From Ignavibacteria bacterium (lineage in GTDB: Bacteria; Bacteroidota; Ignavibacteria; Tepidaquicellales; OLB5), in the NCBI GenBank assembly GCA_020852705.1, contig JADZAP010000036.1, forward strand, positions 95,045 to 159,044: a stretch of DNA of 64,000 nt, given 5' to 3'. The notes under the pieces are model-generated. The model was given only the letters and a program-made list of their open reading frames with translations, was not told the origin of the DNA and did no database searches. The translations under genes were made by a program, and so were the position numbers. Numbering within the stretch: position 1 is the stretch's first letter; every line of letters starts with the position of its first letter. Shown piece by piece: positions 60,778 through 64,000 of the stretch.

Positions 60778-62460
60778 TCAAAATACTGCCTGTTCTTCAT
60801 AAATGCCAAAGGGTTCTTTTAGAGCATTGCACATTTCACCTAATGTTACATGGTTTCTGGCACAATTCAGTATTCTGGGCATTAGATTTGTACCGTCATT
60901 TGCTGCCTGCAGCAACAAATCAAGAGATTCTTTAACTTTATCCTTGTTTCTTGAAGCTTTAAGTTCACGAAGTCTTGCAACCTGTTTTAGCTCAACTTCT
61001 TTTGATATTTTTAATATCGGAATATCTATCTTTTCTTCTTCTTCAACAAATTCGTTTACTCCAACAATTATCTTTTCTTTTTTATCAAGCTCCATCTGAT
61101 AGCGGTATGCCGCATCTGCAATTTCTTTCTGAAAAAATCCTGCTTCAATCGCTGGAATAACTCCGCCTAATGCATTAATTTTTTCAAAATATTTTTCTGC
61201 TTCATCTTCCATTTTCTTTGTCAATGATTCTATGTAATAACTGCCGCCCAGCGGATCTACCGTATTTATAACGCCATGCTCATATCCAATAATCTGCTGA
61301 GTTCTTAATGCAATTTTTACTGCCTTATCAGATGGCAAAGCAAGGGTTTCATCCATTGAGTTAGTATGAAGTGACTGCGTTCCGCCCAAAACAGCTGCAA
61401 GTGCTTCTATTGCAGTTCTGACAATATTATTTTCGGGCTGCTGCGCTGTAAGTGAGCACCCGGCTGTTTGTGTATGAAAGCGGAGTGTCCACGACTTTGG
61501 ATTCTTTGCCCCGTATTTATTACGCATACGTTTTGCGTAAATTTTTCTGGCTGCACGGAATTTTGCAATTTCTTCAAAGAAATCTAAATGAGAGTTAAAA
61601 AAGAATGAGATTCTGGGTGCAAATGAATCAACATCCATACCGCGGGCAATACATGCTTCAATATATGCAAAACCATCTGCAAGTGTAAAGGCAAGCTCCT
61701 GAGCTGCAGTTGAGCCTGCTTCCCGGATATGATAACCGCTGACTGATACCGGATTAAATTGAGGAATATTATCTCTGCAGTATTCAATCATATCAACAAT
61801 AATTCGCATAGATGGCTCTGGGTGGTATATAAATTCTTTCTGTGCAATGTATTCTTTTAGAATATCATTCTGCATTGTTCCGCGCAGCTTGTTAAATGGT
61901 ATCCCCTGGTTTTCAGCTACACCAAGGTAAAATGCAAGTATCATTGCAGCAGGGGAGTTTATTGTCATTGAAGTTGAAACACGGTCAAGCGGAATGCCGT
62001 TAAAAAGAATCTGCATATCTTCAAGTGAAGAAATTGCAACCCCGCAAATACCAACTTCGCCTTCGGCAAGTGTATCATCAGAATCCCAGCCCATAAGTGT
62101 TGGCATATCAAAAGCAGTTGAAAGACCGGTTTGTCCGTGTGCAAGCAGGTATTTAAATCGTTCATTTGTATCCTCCGGTGAGCCAAATCCTGCAAATTGA
62201 CGCATTGTCCAAAGTTTCCCGCGGTAAAGGTTATGATGTATTCCACGCGTATATGGAAATTCGCCCGGATATCCTATTTCTGTGTTATAATCTATTTTCT
62301 CAATATCTTCAGGAGTATATAAAATGTCAACATCATCTCCGCTTAAAGATGTGAATTTCATATCAGTTACAGGCATGTTTTCTGCAGTTTCAAGCCATTG
62401 TTTTTTTGATAAACTTTTATTTAGCAATGGACTTTTTTTAGTACCATTTTGATTTGACAT
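60778..62460 (-). CDS. Acyl-CoA mutase large subunit (methylmalonyl-CoA mutase family), substrate uncertain
   Basis: 560 aa: the substrate-binding TIM barrel of B12-dependent acyl-CoA mutases without the C-terminal B12 domain, which must be a separate subunit not in the window. Marks: [32 protein letters not shown] and [13 protein letters not shown]. The two residues that hold the extra carboxylate in methylmalonyl-CoA mutase are changed: Tyr89 aligns with His75 (RGIHHNLY) and Arg207 with Gln207 (EYIAQKEF). Gln at the latter site is found in isobutyryl-CoA mutase. The true substrate is open. A TATTTTTG box lies upstream at 62502-62495. Confidence 0.88.
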   Translation of the reverse strand: MSNQNGTKKSPLLNKSLSKKQWLETAENMPVTDMKFTSLSGDDVDILYTPEDIEKIDYNTEIGYPGEFPYTRGIHHNLYRGKLWTMRQFAGFGSPEDTNERFKYLLAHGQTGLSTAFDMPTLMGWDSDDTLAEGEVGICGVAISSLEDMQILFNGIPLDRVSTSMTINSPAAMILAFYLGVAENQGIPFNKLRGTMQNDILKEYIAQKEFIYHPEPSMRIIVDMIEYCRDNIPQFNPVSVSGYHIREAGSTAAQELAFTLADGFAYIEACIARGMDVDSFAPRISFFFNSHLDFFEEIAKFRAARKIYAKRMRNKYGAKNPKSWTLRFHTQTAGCSLTAQQPENNIVRTAIEALAAVLGGTQSLHTNSMDETLALPSDKAVKIALRTQQIIGYEHGVINTVDPLGGSYYIESLTKKMEDEAEKYFEKINALGGVIPAIEAGFFQKEIADAAYRYQMELDKKEKIIVGVNEFVEEEEKIDIPILKISKEVELKQVARLRELKASRNKDKVKESLDLLLQAANDGTNLMPRILNCARNHVTLGEMCNALKEPFGIYEEQAVF

Positions 62461-62554
62461 ATTATACTTTGAACTTTAAATTATTATAGAATAGCAAAAA
62501 TAATGATTTTTATCTTTGTTTTCTATATATAGTAAAATCTGAAAAATAATGAAT

Positions 62555-63127
62555 TTAGTTCTGATCTATCCAATCAATTGAAGGTGGTGTGAATTCAGTT
62601 GATGAAAAAACAGGACTTTCATCAAACGATATTGCTTCTATTGTTGTTGATGGTGATGACATTTTAAGACTAATCTGATTGTTATATATATAGTAATCTG
62701 TCCTAAGGTTACCTTGCTGTGCTGCATTATATATAGTACATTCTTTACCTGCAATTGTATCACTGCCCGAAGCTGTTACACTTTGCATCAAATATCCGCA
62801 TTTATCAAGGTCAAGCAGGTAAACTCCCCAATGCATCCCGGGATAAGAGCAGTCAATACCATTATATCTTGTGCCAATGGTTAGATCCCCGTTTTTGGTT
62901 ACAGTATATATCTTTCGTTCATCCTTATTAATGTACATAATAACATCATTTCCATAAGTATCAACACCTATGAATTTGTAATTATTTCCGTTTTTTTCAA
63001 GTATAAAGTTTTTTGTATTTGGATGTTCTTTTTCGCTGTATTTATATGTTATTTTATAAGTGTCTTGTGAATAAACTGCTGCTGTGAAAATTATTGTTGC
63101 TAAAGCCATAATAATCAGTATTTTCAT
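62555..63127 (-). CDS. Secreted protein of unknown function
   Basis: 190 aa with a signal peptide (TIIFTAAVYSQ). The body is beta-rich and has SDTIAGKECTIYNA, reminiscent of DUF4412/LolA-like lipoprotein-sorting folds, but the match is weak. Probably periplasmic. It stands alone, divergent from moeB. Confidence 0.65.
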   Translation of the reverse strand: MKILIIMALATIIFTAAVYSQDTYKITYKYSEKEHPNTKNFILEKNGNNYKFIGVDTYGNDVIMYINKDERKIYTVTKNGDLTIGTRYNGIDCSYPGMHWGVYLLDLDKCGYLMQSVTASGSDTIAGKECTIYNAAQQGNLRTDYYIYNNQISLKMSSPSTTIEAISFDESPVFSSTEFTPPSIDWIDQN

Positions 63128-63260
63128 ATAGTTTAATTTTAATTGATAAATATTCTAATATTAGTAACTATTTTTAAATTATAATAGTTTTAAATATTAA
63201 AGAAAACTCAAATTTATATATTCCTTTAATTATAGTACAATTTTTTTTAATTTTGTCAAA

Positions 63261-64000
63261 TTGAAAGTGAAACTTATAGAAAATACAGAAACTGCAGAAA
63301 AATTGCAGCTTTCCAAAGATGAACTCGAGCGGTACAGCAGACACCTTAATTTATCTGAAGTTGGAATTGAAGGACAGCTTAAGTTAAAAAATGCAAAAGT
63401 ATTAATAATTGGTGCTGGCGGACTTGGTTCTCCGGTTTCTATGTACCTGGCTGCTGCCGGGGTTGGTACAATTGGAATTATTGACGATGACATCCTGAGC
63501 TTATCTAATTTACAAAGGCAGATATTATTTTCTGCAAGTGATATTGGTTTACTAAAAACAGAGCTTGCAAAAAACCGGCTTAACAGCATTAACCCTGAAA
63601 TTGATATTAAACTGTATAATGAAAAGCTAACCTCTGATAATGCATTGAGCATTTTTAAAGATTATGATGTAATTGCTGATGGCTCTGATAATTTTTCAAC
63701 AAGATACCTTGTTAATGATGCATGTGTTATACTTGGCAAACCATTTGTTTACGGAAGTATTTTACGTTTTGAAGGGCAGGTATCTTTTTTTGAACCTGTT
63801 ACGGGACCCTGTTACAGGTGTCTTTTCCCCGAGCCGCCTGATTCAAAAGATGCACCAAATTGTGCTGATGCTGGTGTGCTTGGCGTGCTGCCGGGAATTG
63901 TTGGCACTATGCAGGCAAACGAAGTTATTAAATATATTTTAGGTAAAGGAAAATTACTGAAAGGAAGTCTTTTGATTATTGATGCACTTAATATGAAGTT
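63261..64000 (+). CDS. MoeB/ThiF-family adenylyltransferase (partial, runs off window)
   Basis: The frame is open from TTG 63261 to the window end (246 codons). E1-type motifs: the pre-helix ERYSRHLNLSEVGIEGQ, nucleotide loop IIGAGGLGSPVSMYLAAAG, DDDILSLSNLQRQILF, GSDNFSTRYLVNDAC and the first zinc CxxC in CYRCLFPEPP. It adenylates the C-terminus of a ubiquitin-like sulfur carrier (MoaD or ThiS). MoeB versus ThiF cannot be settled without the rest. TAATTTTG lies 5 nt upstream of the start, so the message may be leaderless. Confidence 0.9.
   Translation, partial: MKVKLIENTETAEKLQLSKDELERYSRHLNLSEVGIEGQLKLKNAKVLIIGAGGLGSPVSMYLAAAGVGTIGIIDDDILSLSNLQRQILFSASDIGLLKTELAKNRLNSINPEIDIKLYNEKLTSDNALSIFKDYDVIADGSDNFSTRYLVNDACVILGKPFVYGSILRFEGQVSFFEPVTGPCYRCLFPEPPDSKDAPNCADAGVLGVLPGIVGTMQANEVIKYILGKGKLLKGSLLIIDALNMK

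Noticed and set aside
63230-63652. 140-codon minus-strand frame over moeB
   Set aside because: Antisense of the nucleotide-binding domain of moeB.
63673-63942. 89-codon frame near the window end
   Set aside because: The overlapping frame from 63261 encodes MoeB/ThiF motifs and stays open to the edge; this one is a shadow.

Overview
The window looks like chromosomal DNA from a member of the Ignavibacteria/Ignavibacteriales (Bacteroidota-Chlorobiota group). The DNA is A+T-rich. A secreted protein ends in a type IX secretion (T9SS) tail of the YPNPFNPETKIKF type, and two PorV/PorQ-type outer-membrane proteins are present. Five well-placed promoters have the Bacteroidota form TTG-N20-TAnnTTTG or close to it. 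Many starts are TTG and Shine-Dalgarno sequences are mostly weak. No rRNA, tRNA, CRISPR array, IS transposase or prophage was seen. The assignment comes from motifs read by eye, not from a search.

Layout. 1-6000 (+): the end of an unknown gene, then gap-pgk, a HisC-like aminotransferase, a CDP-alcohol phosphatidyltransferase and a lipoprotein with a dead trypsin-like domain. 6191-10140 (-): a phenylacetyl-CoA epoxidase operon, tetR-paaA-[insert]-paaB-paaC-paaD. It has a clear promoter and an operator resembling the PaaR site. A four-helix-bundle (23S rRNA intervening-sequence family) gene between 27-bp inverted repeats fills the whole paaA-paaB junction. 10337-15962 (-): MATE exporter, tadA, a GxxExxY gene with an early TAG, mutS and a beta-carbonic anhydrase. 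16097-18413 (+): tmk and a C-terminal processing protease. 18513-26866 (-): phoH; an envelope group (abundant-type small lipoprotein, two paralogous LysM proteins, an orphan periplasmic binding protein) joined to guaA and a BadF-type kinase; a CDF metal transporter. 27001-33392 (+): a TetR-controlled tripartite RND efflux operon.

33554-39780 holds an HMA lipoprotein, DUF167, the T9SS-exported Asp-box propeller, a VWA protein, a T9SS-tail remnant and PorV. 39850-41020 is an accessory stretch where a DUF2085 gene sits between a 112-bp tandem array and a 44-bp tandem array, both built on one CTCTCC-TATAA-GGAGAG palindrome. 41072-47560 (+): two small membrane proteins, transaldolase, gcvT, comB-type phosphatase and ftsK. 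47834-54705 (+): outer-membrane TonB-type receptor, lolA, a YbhN-like membrane protein, UDP-glucose dehydrogenase and a TPR protein. 54709-63127 (-): envelope proteins, acylphosphatase, a DMT permease, a DPPR-synthase-like UbiA enzyme with a GT-C glycosyltransferase, and an acyl-CoA mutase large subunit whose substrate residues argue against methylmalonyl-CoA. The window ends inside a moeB/thiF gene.

The observations most worth following up are the inverted-repeat-bounded element in the paa operon, the mutase with His75/Gln207, the paired-cysteine domain shared by two LysM proteins, and the palindrome-based arrays around DUF2085.
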